Positions 36,392 to 44,601 of a DNA stretch of 64,000 bases are shown piece by piece. Made by a program: the position numbers and the translations under genes. The DNA is from Fibrobacter sp. UWEL (GTDB taxonomy: Bacteria; Fibrobacterota; Fibrobacteria; Fibrobacterales; Fibrobacteraceae). The stretch spans positions 96,190-160,189 of the forward strand of contig NZ_FRBE01000007.1 in NCBI RefSeq assembly GCF_900142535.1. The letters are read 5' to 3'. Below the pieces are notes generated by a model. It saw nothing but the letters and a program-made list of their open reading frames with translations, had not been told where the DNA came from and searched no databases. Position 1 is the first letter of the stretch; each line of letters opens with the position of its first letter.

Positions 36392-37244
36392 TCTTGTATG
36401 CCTCCAAAATCTTCAGTTTAAAGTCTTCGCGACCGATACGGTCAATTACGAACTTGAAACGTTCGCTGGGTTTTGCGTGTTCTGCAAAGAAATTGATTGC
36501 AGCGTCGCAAACTGCAAAGAGCTTCTTTTCGTCTTCAATGAAGGGGATAATGGTTTCGCCCTTGTTGATGGTGTTGCCGAAAAGGCCACCGAAGGAAACG
36601 GAATAACCGTGTTCGTGTTCCCAGGAATCCTTGGGGCAAGCCTTATAGCAACGACCGCAATAAGTACACTTATCAGCGTCAAAGACCACCTTCTTATTTT
36701 CCATATGGATAGCGCCGTGACGGCAGGACTTTGCGCAAAGACCGCAACCGATGCAGGAATCTTCGATCCACTTCACGCGAATTGCGCCCTTGATACCCAC
36801 GTCGTTTTCTTCGGACTTCAAGCAGTTATTCTGACAGCCGGTAATACCGAACTTGAACTTATGGGGAAGTTCACGACCGAAATAACGTTCGTCAATCTTC
36901 TGAGCCAAACCGTAAGTATCGATACAGCCACTGGGGCAAACTTCGGAGCCCTGGCAAGCAGTAATTGTACGTACGCGAGGACCGCAAACGCCCGGATGAA
37001 CGTCACCTGCAGCAAGTTCTGCAAGAACGGTATCAACATCATCCAGCTTGATGAACGGAATTTCAACGCTCTGACGGGAAGTCAAGTGAGCATAACCCTG
37101 GCCAAACTTTTCAGATACTTCTGCAATGCGAGCCAACTGCTTTGCAGTCAAATTTCCACCAACAACACGTACGCGCAGAGAGAAGTTATTCTTCTGCTTC
37201 TGGCGCATAAATCCGCCTTTCTTGAGGGTCGCGAGGTCTGCCAT
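36384..37244 (-). CDS. Siroheme/Fe-S sulfite reductase, small anaerobic type
   Basis: Likely reduces sulfite to sulfide for assimilation. The 286-residue protein has a ferredoxin-like half domain (about 20-70), siroheme-[4Fe-4S] ligand cysteines in ACQGSEVCPSG and TGCQNNC, and an inserted two-cluster ferredoxin domain (CIGCGLCAKSC and CTYCGRCYKAC, about 165-210). It has the layout of small DsrAB-like or AsrC-like reductases, not CysI. It is the first gene of an operon with the sulfur carrier system. RBS AAGGAG. Confidence 0.8.
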   Translation of the reverse strand: MADLATLKKGGFMRQKQKNNFSLRVRVVGGNLTAKQLARIAEVSEKFGQGYAHLTSRQSVEIPFIKLDDVDTVLAELAAGDVHPGVCGPRVRTITACQGSEVCPSGCIDTYGLAQKIDERYFGRELPHKFKFGITGCQNNCLKSEENDVGIKGAIRVKWIEDSCIGCGLCAKSCRHGAIHMENKKVVFDADKCTYCGRCYKACPKDSWEHEHGYSVSFGGLFGNTINKGETIIPFIEDEKKLFAVCDAAINFFAEHAKPSERFKFVIDRIGREDFKLKILEAYKNG

Positions 37245-37294
37245 AAAATCGTCTCCTTGTGTAAAAGGTTGTGTTCTTTCTTAAGTCGACGCCA

Positions 37295-37323
37295 AATATA
37301 AAACCGCTTTTTCAACTTGTCCA
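37295..37323 (-). promoter_or_regulatory. Sulfur-regulon promoter of the sulfite reductase operon
   Basis: Minus strand: AGTATTGGACA with TGGACA at 37323-37318, a 17-bp spacer, TATATT at 37300-37295. An inverted repeat ATACT-N5-AGTAT overlaps its upstream edge. One of nine such signals in the window. Confidence 0.7.
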
Positions 37324-37468
37324 ATACTAAATAAGTATGGCGTTTTATAGAAATTTCCTATAGAAAAAGAGTCCCTTTTAATAAGCTAATTTGTACGTAA
37401 TAGAAGAAATAATAAATTCCTACCATTGTTATAGGAAATAGTGATAACCGAGTATAAAAACATAGTAT

Positions 37469-37497
37469 TGGACAAACAAAAAACGCCAATCTATCTT
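37469..37497 (+). promoter_or_regulatory. Sulfur-regulon promoter of the JAMM-fusion-encapsulin operon
   Basis: Plus strand: AGTATTGGACA with TGGACA at 37469-37474, a 17-bp spacer, TATCTT at 37492-37497. It is divergent from the sulfite reductase promoter. Confidence 0.7.
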
Positions 37498-37529
37498 TTG
37501 CCCCGTAAAAAAGGAGCAAGATTTTTGTT

Positions 37530-37946
37530 ATGGAAATTGACATCAAAGAAGAAATTTCAGAGCAAATCAATCTTGTTGCGGAGAGTGTCTATCCAAGCGA
37601 ATGCTGCGGATTTCTGATCGGCACGAAAGATGAAAACGTCATAAAGGTTCTTGAAATTCGAGAAGCCCTGAATGAAACGAAAGGAGACTTAAAAGCAAGC
37701 CAATTCGAGATTGATCCCCTGACCCTCTATAAAGTAGAGCAGGAACTGGATGATAATGGACTAGAAATTGTCGGATTTTATCACTCTCACCCCGATTGCA
37801 AAGCAATTCCCTCAGATGATGATGCAGAAAATATGGTGCCAGGTTTAGCATACATTATTTTATCTGTAATTAAGGGTTGCGTTAAGGATACGAGATGCTA
37901 TGTAAAGGATCCGGCGGAAACCCACGCCTTTGAAACCACTTTTTAA
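37530..37946 (+). CDS. JAMM metalloprotease, second copy (Mec/HcyD type)
   Basis: The 138-residue protein has HSHPDCKAIPSDDD (His85, His87, Asp98) and Glu24 in YPSECCGF, so all JAMM ligands are present. It is only distantly similar to the copy at 34695. The next gene encodes a ubiquitin-like domain fused to its E1; cleavage after the internal Gly-Gly of that fusion, or release of cysteine from the carrier, are the two roles suggested by Mec and HcyD. RBS AAGGAG 13 bp upstream. Confidence 0.85.
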   Translation: MEIDIKEEISEQINLVAESVYPSECCGFLIGTKDENVIKVLEIREALNETKGDLKASQFEIDPLTLYKVEQELDDNGLEIVGFYHSHPDCKAIPSDDDAENMVPGLAYIILSVIKGCVKDTRCYVKDPAETHAFETTF

Positions 37947-37962
37947 ATGTACGGAGTTAAAA

Positions 37963-39417
37963 GTGAAAGTTTATATATCGGCAACACTGAGAAATTTCTT
38001 TGGGAAAAATGCCCAAATTGAATCCAACGCGGAAACAGTAAATCAGGCTTTGAAATCCCTGATTGAAACTTATCCTGACGCACAGAAAATCCTTTACGAT
38101 GAAACAGGAAAAGTCAGAAGTTTCATTCGCATCTACGTCAATGGGGATAGCGAAACCATTAACGCCCTTTGGGATAGCCCCCTTCCTGCAGAAACAGAAA
38201 TCTTGCTTTTGCCCGCCATTGCCGGCGGCGCACCTGTAGAAAGCCTGATTTCCGATGACAGAAGAAAAGCAGTTTCTCTGGACGATTCTGAAGTGGAACG
38301 TTTTGGCAAGCACTTGATGCTGCGCGAAATTAGCGTGAAGGGACAAAAGCGCATCAAGGCCGCCAAGGTTGTAGTGGCAGGTGCAGGTGCATTAGGTTCT
38401 CCCGTCATTCAGTACTTGGCTGCAGCAGGCGTAGGCACCATCAAGGTGGTGGATTTTGACGAAGTCAAGCTGGACAACTTGCAGAATCAGGTTCTCTACG
38501 GTCTTCGCGATTTGAAGCGCCCCAAGGTGGCCGCCGCAAAAGACAAGGTAAAGAGCCTGAACAGAAGCATTATCTTCGAAGATCTGAAAGTCAAATTGGA
38601 TCCCGACACCATCGAAGAAGTGATTGAAGGTTACGATCTGGTGGTGGACTGCACCGATAATTTCAAGGCTCGCTATTTGATTAATGACGCTTGCGCCTTG
38701 CATGGGATTCCGGTTGTATTCGGCGCCATTTACCAGTACGAAGGTCAGGTTGGCATTTTCAATTTGGATGGCGGTCCCTGCCTCCGCTGCCAATACCCCT
38801 CCCCTCCTCCTTCCGGACTGATTCCCTCCTGCTCCGAAGGCGGAGCCATCAGCCCTCTTCCCGGCATTGTAGGAAGCATCCAGGCTAACGAAGCCTTGAA
38901 ATTGATTTTGGGTATTGGAGAACATCTGAATGGAAAATTGCTCCATGTGGATAGCCTTTACCTGACTTCTAGAGTTTTGAAGGTGAACAAGAATCGCGCT
39001 TGCCCCATTTGCGGAGCCGTTCCCACCATCACCAAGATTGAAGAAATCGACTACGAAGATTTATGCGGGCTCAAGGTCAACGAGGAAGTTCCTGTGGAAG
39101 GATTCACTCCCGAAGAACTGGCCCAGAGAATTGAAAACGGGGAAGACATCACAGTCATCGACGTGCGTGAGCCCCATGAACGAGCCATCTTCCGCTTCCC
39201 CAATGCTGTGGCAATTCCCATTGGGCAGCTGGCAAGAAGACAAAAGGAACTGGACCCCAACAAGGATACGGTTATCATCTGTAAGGAAGGTAAGCGCAGT
39301 ATCCTTGCCGTCAACACCTTGCGTGAAGCGGGTTACACGGGTCCGCTGTATAACCTGAAGGGCGGTCTGGACGCCATGAAGGGAATCATGTTCTCTCACG
39401 AGGGAGCATGGCTGTAA
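37963..39417 (+). CDS. Fusion of CysO/ThiS-like carrier, MoeB-type E1 and rhodanese
   Basis: The 484-residue protein joins three parts: a ubiquitin-like domain (1-89, ending LLLPAIAGG as in mycobacterial CysO), an E1-like adenylyltransferase (about 105-350; VVVAGAGALGSPV, DCTDNFKARYLIND, zinc pairs CLRC and CPIC), and a rhodanese domain (about 380-484) with active cysteine in VIICKEGKRS. The carrier's Gly-Gly is followed by APVESL, so it cannot be activated unless cut. GTG 37963 with CGGAG upstream starts the carrier fold; an in-frame TTG at 37930 lies inside the JAMM gene. Last two domains equal MoeZ, the activator of CysO. Confidence 0.85.
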   Translation: MKVYISATLRNFFGKNAQIESNAETVNQALKSLIETYPDAQKILYDETGKVRSFIRIYVNGDSETINALWDSPLPAETEILLLPAIAGGAPVESLISDDRRKAVSLDDSEVERFGKHLMLREISVKGQKRIKAAKVVVAGAGALGSPVIQYLAAAGVGTIKVVDFDEVKLDNLQNQVLYGLRDLKRPKVAAAKDKVKSLNRSIIFEDLKVKLDPDTIEEVIEGYDLVVDCTDNFKARYLINDACALHGIPVVFGAIYQYEGQVGIFNLDGGPCLRCQYPSPPPSGLIPSCSEGGAISPLPGIVGSIQANEALKLILGIGEHLNGKLLHVDSLYLTSRVLKVNKNRACPICGAVPTITKIEEIDYEDLCGLKVNEEVPVEGFTPEELAQRIENGEDITVIDVREPHERAIFRFPNAVAIPIGQLARRQKELDPNKDTVIICKEGKRSILAVNTLREAGYTGPLYNLKGGLDAMKGIMFSHEGAWL

Positions 39418-39472
39418 AATTTCAAATGAACAATTTGAATTAACGAAACAAACAAAACAAAGAGGTTCAATA

Positions 39473-40432
39473 ATGGCCAATGATACCGAAAAGAATGGCA
39501 TTAACGCACTTGGTGCGAAAGCCGCATACAATCTTGCTAACGTCACCAAGACCAAGCCGCAATATGGCGCACTGACTCCTAAGTGGGTGACCAAGTTCCT
39601 GGAATTCAAGGGCCTTGAATCCGGCATCTTCCGCGTCAACAAGGTCAAGGAAGGCGAAACTCCGCTGGACGTTCTTTGCAGCGCAACCAAGAAGTCCGAT
39701 ATTATCCCCGAAGGTTACGTTGAATACGAAACTGAACCTCGCGAATATCGTCTGAATTCTATTTCCACCATCATCAACGTCAACACCGCTATCGAAGACG
39801 TTTACAGCTCTCCCTACGATCAGGTTCAGGAACAGCTGGGTCTCGCCATCGAATCCCTCCGCGAACGTCAGGAAAGCCAGCTCATCAATAACGATGACTA
39901 CGGTCTGTTGAAGAACATCGCCGACTCTCAGCGCATTCAGCCTCTCCGCGCTGACGGCCGCCCCACCCCGGACGATCTGGACGAATTGATTTCCAAGGTT
40001 TGGAAGGAACCTTCCTTCTTCCTGGCTCATCCTCGTGCAATCGCAGCTTTCGAACGTGAATGCACCCGCCGTGGCGTTCCTCCCGTTGTTGTAAACATCG
40101 CTGGTGGCAACTTCCTCACCTGGCGCGGCATTCCTCTGATCCCCACCGACAAGCTCCTTGTAGATGGCGTGAAGAATCCCCAGTCTCAGGGCGGCAAGAC
40201 CAACATTCTCCTGGTCCGTACCGGCGAAGCAAAGCGCGGCGTTATCGGTCTGTTCCAGGCTGGCCTCAAGAACGAACACTCTCGTGGTCTCTCTGTTCGC
40301 TTCCGCGGCATTGACAACAAGGGTGTCGCATCTTACCTGCTCTCTCTGTACTGCTCTGCAGCAATTCTCGCAGACGACGCTATCGCCGTCTTAGAAGATG
40401 TTGAGGTTGGCGAATACTATGACTATAACTAA
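39473..40432 (+). CDS. Family 2A encapsulin shell protein (SrpI-like)
   Basis: A 319-residue HK97-fold shell protein that should self-assemble into a nanocompartment. Blocks shared with family 2A shells include YEVEYETEPREY-like VEYETEPREYRL, SSPYDQVQEQL, IKVWK-like SKVWKEPSFFLAHP, LTWRGIPLIPTDKL, ILVRTGEAKRGVIGLFQ and the C-terminal DDAIAVLEDVEV. Known family 2A cargo is a cysteine desulfurase, and exactly such an enzyme is encoded next, overlapping by 14 bp. It follows the carrier-E1-rhodanese fusion by 55 bp with its own GAGG ribosome site. Confidence 0.93.
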   Translation: MANDTEKNGINALGAKAAYNLANVTKTKPQYGALTPKWVTKFLEFKGLESGIFRVNKVKEGETPLDVLCSATKKSDIIPEGYVEYETEPREYRLNSISTIINVNTAIEDVYSSPYDQVQEQLGLAIESLRERQESQLINNDDYGLLKNIADSQRIQPLRADGRPTPDDLDELISKVWKEPSFFLAHPRAIAAFERECTRRGVPPVVVNIAGGNFLTWRGIPLIPTDKLLVDGVKNPQSQGGKTNILLVRTGEAKRGVIGLFQAGLKNEHSRGLSVRFRGIDNKGVASYLLSLYCSAAILADDAIAVLEDVEVGEYYDYN

Positions 40433-42095
40433 TCCAGAAGCAAAAACGCTGGAGGAACTCGCAGGAGTCCCGAATGCGGCTGAGCTGGAGAGTTTGGCAA
40501 ACGCTTACTTCCCGGACTTGACGGATAGCGCCTACGCAGCACCTGCTGCCGCACCCGCTCCCGCCGACGAGAAGCAGACTGCAGCACAGGGCCATGGCTA
40601 CGTTCCTGCCCAGGGTTATGTCCCTGAGCCGTCCCATAGCTTTGACTGGGAACATCCCTTCGCCTACGGCGGAACCTCTACCGATACCTGGCTGAAGAAC
40701 GTCGAAGAAGATGCGGCTCCCACTCCTACTGCAGCAAGCACTTCCTACGCTCCCGTAGTCCTGTCCAAGAATCAGGCTGCAGAAGGCTCCCGCAAGGTGG
40801 ACGCTCCCACTTCTTTGGGCGGCGATTCTACAAGCAAGGCTTCTGCTTCCAGCAATTCCAACTCCAGGGATGAATCTATCCGTATCGGCAGCAAGACTCT
40901 TGCCCAGATCCGTGCAGATTTCCCCATTCTTTCAAAGAAGATCAACGGCAATCCCCTGGTCTGGCTGGACAATGGTGCCACCACCCAGAGACCTAAGCAG
41001 GTCATCGATCGTCTAAAGTACTACTACGAAAACGAAAACTCCAACGTCCATCGTGGCGCTCATACTCTTGCGGCCGCCTCTACCGACGCTTACGAGAACG
41101 CTCGCGGTATTGTACGTGACTTTATCGGCGCACCTTCTTCTGAAGAAATCGTCTTCGTTCGCGGTACTACCGAAGGTATCAACCTGGTAGCAAATGCTTA
41201 CGTGAAGCCCACCCTGAAACCCGGTGACGAAATCATCGTCTCCATCCTGGAACACCACGCCAACATCGTTCCTTGGCAGCTCATCTGCGAAGAAACCGGT
41301 GCCGTGATCAAGGTGATTCCCTGCGATTCTACCGGTCAGCTGAAGCTCCACGACTACGAAGCACTCTTTACAAACCGCACCAAGTTCGTGGCATGTACCC
41401 ACGTTTCTAACGTGCTGGGCACCGTGACCCCCATCGAAGAAATCATTGCCATCGCTCACCGTCATGGCGTACGCGTCTTGATGGATGCCGCTCAGTCCAT
41501 CGCGCACATTCCTATTAACGTCTCCGCCCTGGATGCAGACTTTTTGGTGTTCTCCGGACACAAGATTTTTGCTCCCACAGGTATCGGCGCCGTTTACGGA
41601 AAGAAGGAACTGTTGGAAGCCGCAAGGCCTTACCACGGTGGCGGTAACATGATTGCCGACGTAACCTTCGAACGCACCATTTACAATGGCATTCCTAATA
41701 AGTTCGAAGCTGGTACCGGAAGCATCGCCGACGCTGTTGGCCTGGGTGCAGCACTGCAGTACCTTACCGAAATCGGCATGCCCTGCGTATTCCGTTGGGA
41801 ACATGAACTGCTTCAGTACGCCCTCACCGAAATGAAGAAAATCAAGGGTCTCCATCTCGTAGGCACCGCACTGAACAAGGCTTCTGCATTGGCATTCAAG
41901 CTGGATGGCTATTCCGACGAAGAAGTTGGAAAGCGCCTGGACAGCTACGGAATCGCCGTGCGTACCGGTCATCATTGTGCTCAGCCTGTGCTGCGCCACT
42001 TCGGTTACGAAAGTACCGTGCGCCCCACCTTGGCTCTGTACAACTCTCCGGACGATATCGACGCACTCATCCGTGCATTGAGAACGTTCGCCTAA
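40419..42095 (+). CDS. Encapsulin cargo cysteine desulfurase with disordered targeting domain
   Basis: Group II (SufS-like) cysteine desulfurase of 558 residues. Residues 1-155 are low-complexity, rich in Ala, Pro and Ser ([20 protein letters not shown]), typical of the N-terminal cargo-loading region of family 2A systems. The catalytic part starts near 158 ([14 protein letters not shown]), with PLP lysine in [11 protein letters not shown] and catalytic cysteine in RTGHHCAQP. It would convert cysteine to alanine and load sulfur inside the shell. ATG 40419 is used; an in-frame ATG lies 21 bp upstream. Confidence 0.93.
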   Translation: MTITNPEAKTLEELAGVPNAAELESLANAYFPDLTDSAYAAPAAAPAPADEKQTAAQGHGYVPAQGYVPEPSHSFDWEHPFAYGGTSTDTWLKNVEEDAAPTPTAASTSYAPVVLSKNQAAEGSRKVDAPTSLGGDSTSKASASSNSNSRDESIRIGSKTLAQIRADFPILSKKINGNPLVWLDNGATTQRPKQVIDRLKYYYENENSNVHRGAHTLAAASTDAYENARGIVRDFIGAPSSEEIVFVRGTTEGINLVANAYVKPTLKPGDEIIVSILEHHANIVPWQLICEETGAVIKVIPCDSTGQLKLHDYEALFTNRTKFVACTHVSNVLGTVTPIEEIIAIAHRHGVRVLMDAAQSIAHIPINVSALDADFLVFSGHKIFAPTGIGAVYGKKELLEAARPYHGGGNMIADVTFERTIYNGIPNKFEAGTGSIADAVGLGAALQYLTEIGMPCVFRWEHELLQYALTEMKKIKGLHLVGTALNKASALAFKLDGYSDEEVGKRLDSYGIAVRTGHHCAQPVLRHFGYESTVRPTLALYNSPDDIDALIRALRTFA

Positions 42096-42101
42096 AAACT
42101 C

Positions 42102-42141
42102 GGGAAGGGGGCGGGATTTTCCCGTTCCCTTTTCCCTGTTT
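42102..42141 (+). terminator. Terminator-like hairpin between desulfurase and serine acetyltransferase genes
   Basis: GGGAAGGGGGCGGGA pairs with TCCCGTTCCC..TTTTCCC (with G-U pairs and two unpaired T), followed by TGTTTTTAATC. It may lower expression of the downstream gene. Confidence 0.6.
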
Positions 42142-42183
42142 TTAATCATTAAAGTTTTTTTAAAGACACCCCCAAGAGCGATT

Positions 42184-43143
42184 ATGAAAGGCTTAGTCAA
42201 ACTGGAAGATATTGAAGCAATAGAAAAAGCCATTTTCGATTCCTACGAAGAAGGCAAGAAAATCGACACTATTGACATTTACAACAAGCCCGACCAGGCA
42301 GAAATTCACGAATTGCTGGATAACCTCATTCGCGTTTTCTACCCCACCTACTTTAGGGATCGCTCTTACAAGATTTACAGCCACAAACACAGCTTTGGCG
42401 TCATTATTGAAGACGTCTTTTTCCATTTGCACAAGCAGGTGGCATTGGCACTAGACTACGGTAAACTTCGCGGCACCATGAGTTCAGAAGTCCGCAAGAT
42501 CCAAAGCTACATCATCTGTAAGGAATTCTTCTTCCAGGTTCCCTCTATTCGCGAATACCTAGAAACCGACTTGGAAGCAGCCTTTGACGGCGACCCTGCC
42601 GCCAGCTGCTACGAAGAAATCATCCTGGCTTATCCCGGACTTTGGGCCATTACCATTTACCGCATTGCTCACGAACTTTACAAGTTGCACGTTCCTGTTC
42701 TGCCTCGCCTCATGACGGAATACGCACACGCCAACACAGGAATCGACATTCACCCCGGCGCAACCATCGGCAAGAATTTCTTCATTGATCACGGCACCGG
42801 AATTGTCATTGGCGAAACCGCAGTTATCGGCGATAACGTAAAGATTTATCAGGGAGTTACCCTGGGCGCACTTTCTACAAGAGGGGGCCAGAAGCTCTCC
42901 GGCAAGAGACGCCACCCCACCATCGGAAACAACGTCACCATTTACGCAGGAGCCTCCATTCTAGGCGGCGATACTGTCATCGGTGAAAACGCCATTATCG
43001 GCGGCAACACGTTCATTACCAGCTCCGTGGAAGCCAATACACGCGTCAGCATGAAGAACCTGGAAATGGATTACCACACCACCGACAAAAAGCACATGAC
43101 CGAAGATTTCAAGCAAAGCGAAGACTGGTATTACGAAATCTAA
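42184..43143 (+). CDS. Serine O-acetyltransferase (EpsC/SrpH-like)
   Basis: Makes O-acetylserine from serine and acetyl-CoA. The 319-residue protein has a helical N-terminal domain (1-170), then a left-handed beta-helix of hexapeptide repeats (about 180-290) with [27 protein letters not shown] and the [19 protein letters not shown] loop. The long N-terminus fits the EpsC/SrpH group. A serine acetyltransferase is a recurring partner of family 2A encapsulin genes. It would supply the acceptor for sulfide or carrier thiocarboxylate. Confidence 0.88.
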   Translation: MKGLVKLEDIEAIEKAIFDSYEEGKKIDTIDIYNKPDQAEIHELLDNLIRVFYPTYFRDRSYKIYSHKHSFGVIIEDVFFHLHKQVALALDYGKLRGTMSSEVRKIQSYIICKEFFFQVPSIREYLETDLEAAFDGDPAASCYEEIILAYPGLWAITIYRIAHELYKLHVPVLPRLMTEYAHANTGIDIHPGATIGKNFFIDHGTGIVIGETAVIGDNVKIYQGVTLGALSTRGGQKLSGKRRHPTIGNNVTIYAGASILGGDTVIGENAIIGGNTFITSSVEANTRVSMKNLEMDYHTTDKKHMTEDFKQSEDWYYEI

Positions 43144-43149
43144 GGCATC

Positions 43150-43773
43150 TTACTGATGGTGATGACAATCTTCGGCAGCTTCATCCATTTGAAGAGGCTG
43201 CGCAGGAGTTTGTTGAATTTGTACAGAATGATGTTCAGCGGGTTGGTGTTCAGCGGGATGATTCTGGGTCGGCGGGACAGCGTGATGATGCATGCTTGCT
43301 GCCGCAGGGTCCTTAGGGACATATCCTGCGATGCCCGGATCCACCATGCCGAAAATCATGGCCACATGAGAAAGAGCCAAGAAGGATGCCAGCAGAATAA
43401 TGGATGCAATAGCGGAGCTCTTACGGAACACAAGATTCAGATTTACCAGAGCAAGCAAAATCATGGGAATACCCGCCAGAACATAAGAGAAGATAGCTAC
43501 AGCATCTACCCAAGTTCTAAATTCGCCAGCGGCAGCCAAAGGCACAATCACCTTGGGAATGAAGTAAGCGATGATGGCAACAAAAGCCAGACCCGCAAGA
43601 ATTGCAGCAATGCGATTTACCTTCGCCAATGTGGGATGGGCGCCGGGAGATTTCAACAGAAACAAGTCTGTTACAGCAATAGTTTCCGCCAGGATAACTG
43701 GAATTGCCATGAAGACAATCAGATTCCAGGGAGAGTTCTGCATCAGCAGATCCATGTAGTGGGTTGAGAACAT
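43150..43773 (-). CDS. Membrane protein with histidine-rich C-terminal tail
   Basis: This 207-residue protein has four hydrophobic segments (about 15-40, 50-75, 85-110, 118-142) and a cytoplasmic or periplasmic tail (150-207) rich in His, Pro and Gln, ending DCHHHQ, which could bind metal ions. No family was recognised with confidence. It is 17 bp after the HD-domain gene and probably in the same operon. RBS AAAAGGA. Confidence 0.55.
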   Translation of the reverse strand: MFSTHYMDLLMQNSPWNLIVFMAIPVILAETIAVTDLFLLKSPGAHPTLAKVNRIAAILAGLAFVAIIAYFIPKVIVPLAAAGEFRTWVDAVAIFSYVLAGIPMILLALVNLNLVFRKSSAIASIILLASFLALSHVAMIFGMVDPGIAGYVPKDPAAASMHHHAVPPTQNHPAEHQPAEHHSVQIQQTPAQPLQMDEAAEDCHHHQ

Positions 43774-43790
43774 AGTGATTCCTTTTTGAG

Positions 43791-44360
43791 TTAAGAGTTA
43801 GAAAGTTGCGGTTCGATTTCGCGCATGGCAAGGATGGTTCTAGAAATCAGGTCATCCAATTCCCAGCCCAACATTTCTGCGCCACGCTCAATGACTTCGC
43901 GAGAACAGCCTGTAGCAAAGCCCTTGCTCTTGTACTTTTTCTTTACCGATTTCAGTTCCAAATCCTGAACACTTTTAGAAGGGCGCATCAACGCAACCGC
44001 ACCAATCAAGCCCGAAAGTTCATCGGTTGCGAACAGAACTTTTTCCATTTCATGTTCCGGCTTAATATCTACGGTAATGCCATAGCCATGGCTTGCCACC
44101 GCATGAATCAAGGCTTCAGGGGCTCCGAAGTCTTTTAAAATCTGCTGTTCGCGAATGCAATGCTCTTCTGGATATTTTTCAAAATCCAGATCATGTAGCA
44201 AACCAACAAGTCCCCAGAATTCTTCTTCGGCACCATAGCCCAATTCGCGGGCGAAATATTTCATAATTCCTTCCACAACCTTTGCGTGGTATAGATGAAA
44301 CTGATCCTGATTGTATTCAGTTAAAAGATTCCATGCCTGTTCTCTATTTAATTCCGACAT
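43791..44360 (-). CDS. HD-domain phosphohydrolase
   Basis: A 189-residue HD protein: HAKVVEGIMKYFAREL, the metal-binding HD pair in GLLHDLDFEKYPEEH, and downstream HAVASHG and ATDELSGL that complete the set. ATG 44360 with AAGGAG is chosen over the start at 44420, which would add 20 unlikely residues. The substrate is unknown; similar proteins are annotated as metal-dependent phosphohydrolases. Confidence 0.75.
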   Translation of the reverse strand: MSELNREQAWNLLTEYNQDQFHLYHAKVVEGIMKYFARELGYGAEEEFWGLVGLLHDLDFEKYPEEHCIREQQILKDFGAPEALIHAVASHGYGITVDIKPEHEMEKVLFATDELSGLIGAVALMRPSKSVQDLELKSVKKKYKSKGFATGCSREVIERGAEMLGWELDDLISRTILAMREIEPQLSNS

Positions 44361-44452
44361 AAACTCTCCTTGTTTTTCTGCGGCTAAAATACAAAACAAG
44401 AATGGCTTTGTGTCATACAAAATTTCAATCGTTCGTAATCAAGTTTTAGTAT

Positions 44453-44481
44453 TGGACAGAGGCCCTTGAGGGTTCTATTTT
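44453..44481 (+). promoter_or_regulatory. Orphan sulfur-regulon promoter
   Basis: AGTATTGGACA with TGGACA at 44453-44458, a 17-bp spacer, TATTTT at 44476-44481. It points to the right, where no plus-strand gene follows before 44602 (minus-strand cysA). Confidence 0.6.
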
Positions 44482-44487
44482 TCATTT

Positions 44488-44572
44488 AAAACGATTCTTA
44501 ACAAAAACCACTTCTTGCGAAAAGAAGTCTTTTTTAAGTCAAAAAATCCTCCTGTCGCTAGACAGGAGGATT
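44488..44572 (+). ncRNA. Candidate sulfur-responsive small RNA
   Basis: Starting about 7 nt after the orphan promoter, the sequence has an AU-rich single-stranded part, then ACTTCTT-GCGAA-AAGAAGT (44510-44528) with a C and six T, a standard terminator, and a second hairpin (44545-44572). No start codon with a ribosome site or reading frame of note is seen. The RNA would be about 48 nt if ended at the first hairpin, about 85-95 nt if at the second. Confidence 0.35.
44545..44572 (-). terminator. Terminator of the cysTWA operon
   Basis: Perfect 12-bp stem AATCCTCCTGTC-GCTA-GACAGGAGGATT; on the minus strand the stem is followed by TTTTTT. Confidence 0.8.
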
Positions 44573-44601
44573 CTTTCTCTCTCTTCTTGTATAAATTACA
44601 A

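Noticed and set aside
38133..38408. Minus-strand frames within the carrier-E1 fusion and in the encapsulin genes
   Set aside because: All are shadows of strongly conserved plus-strand genes.
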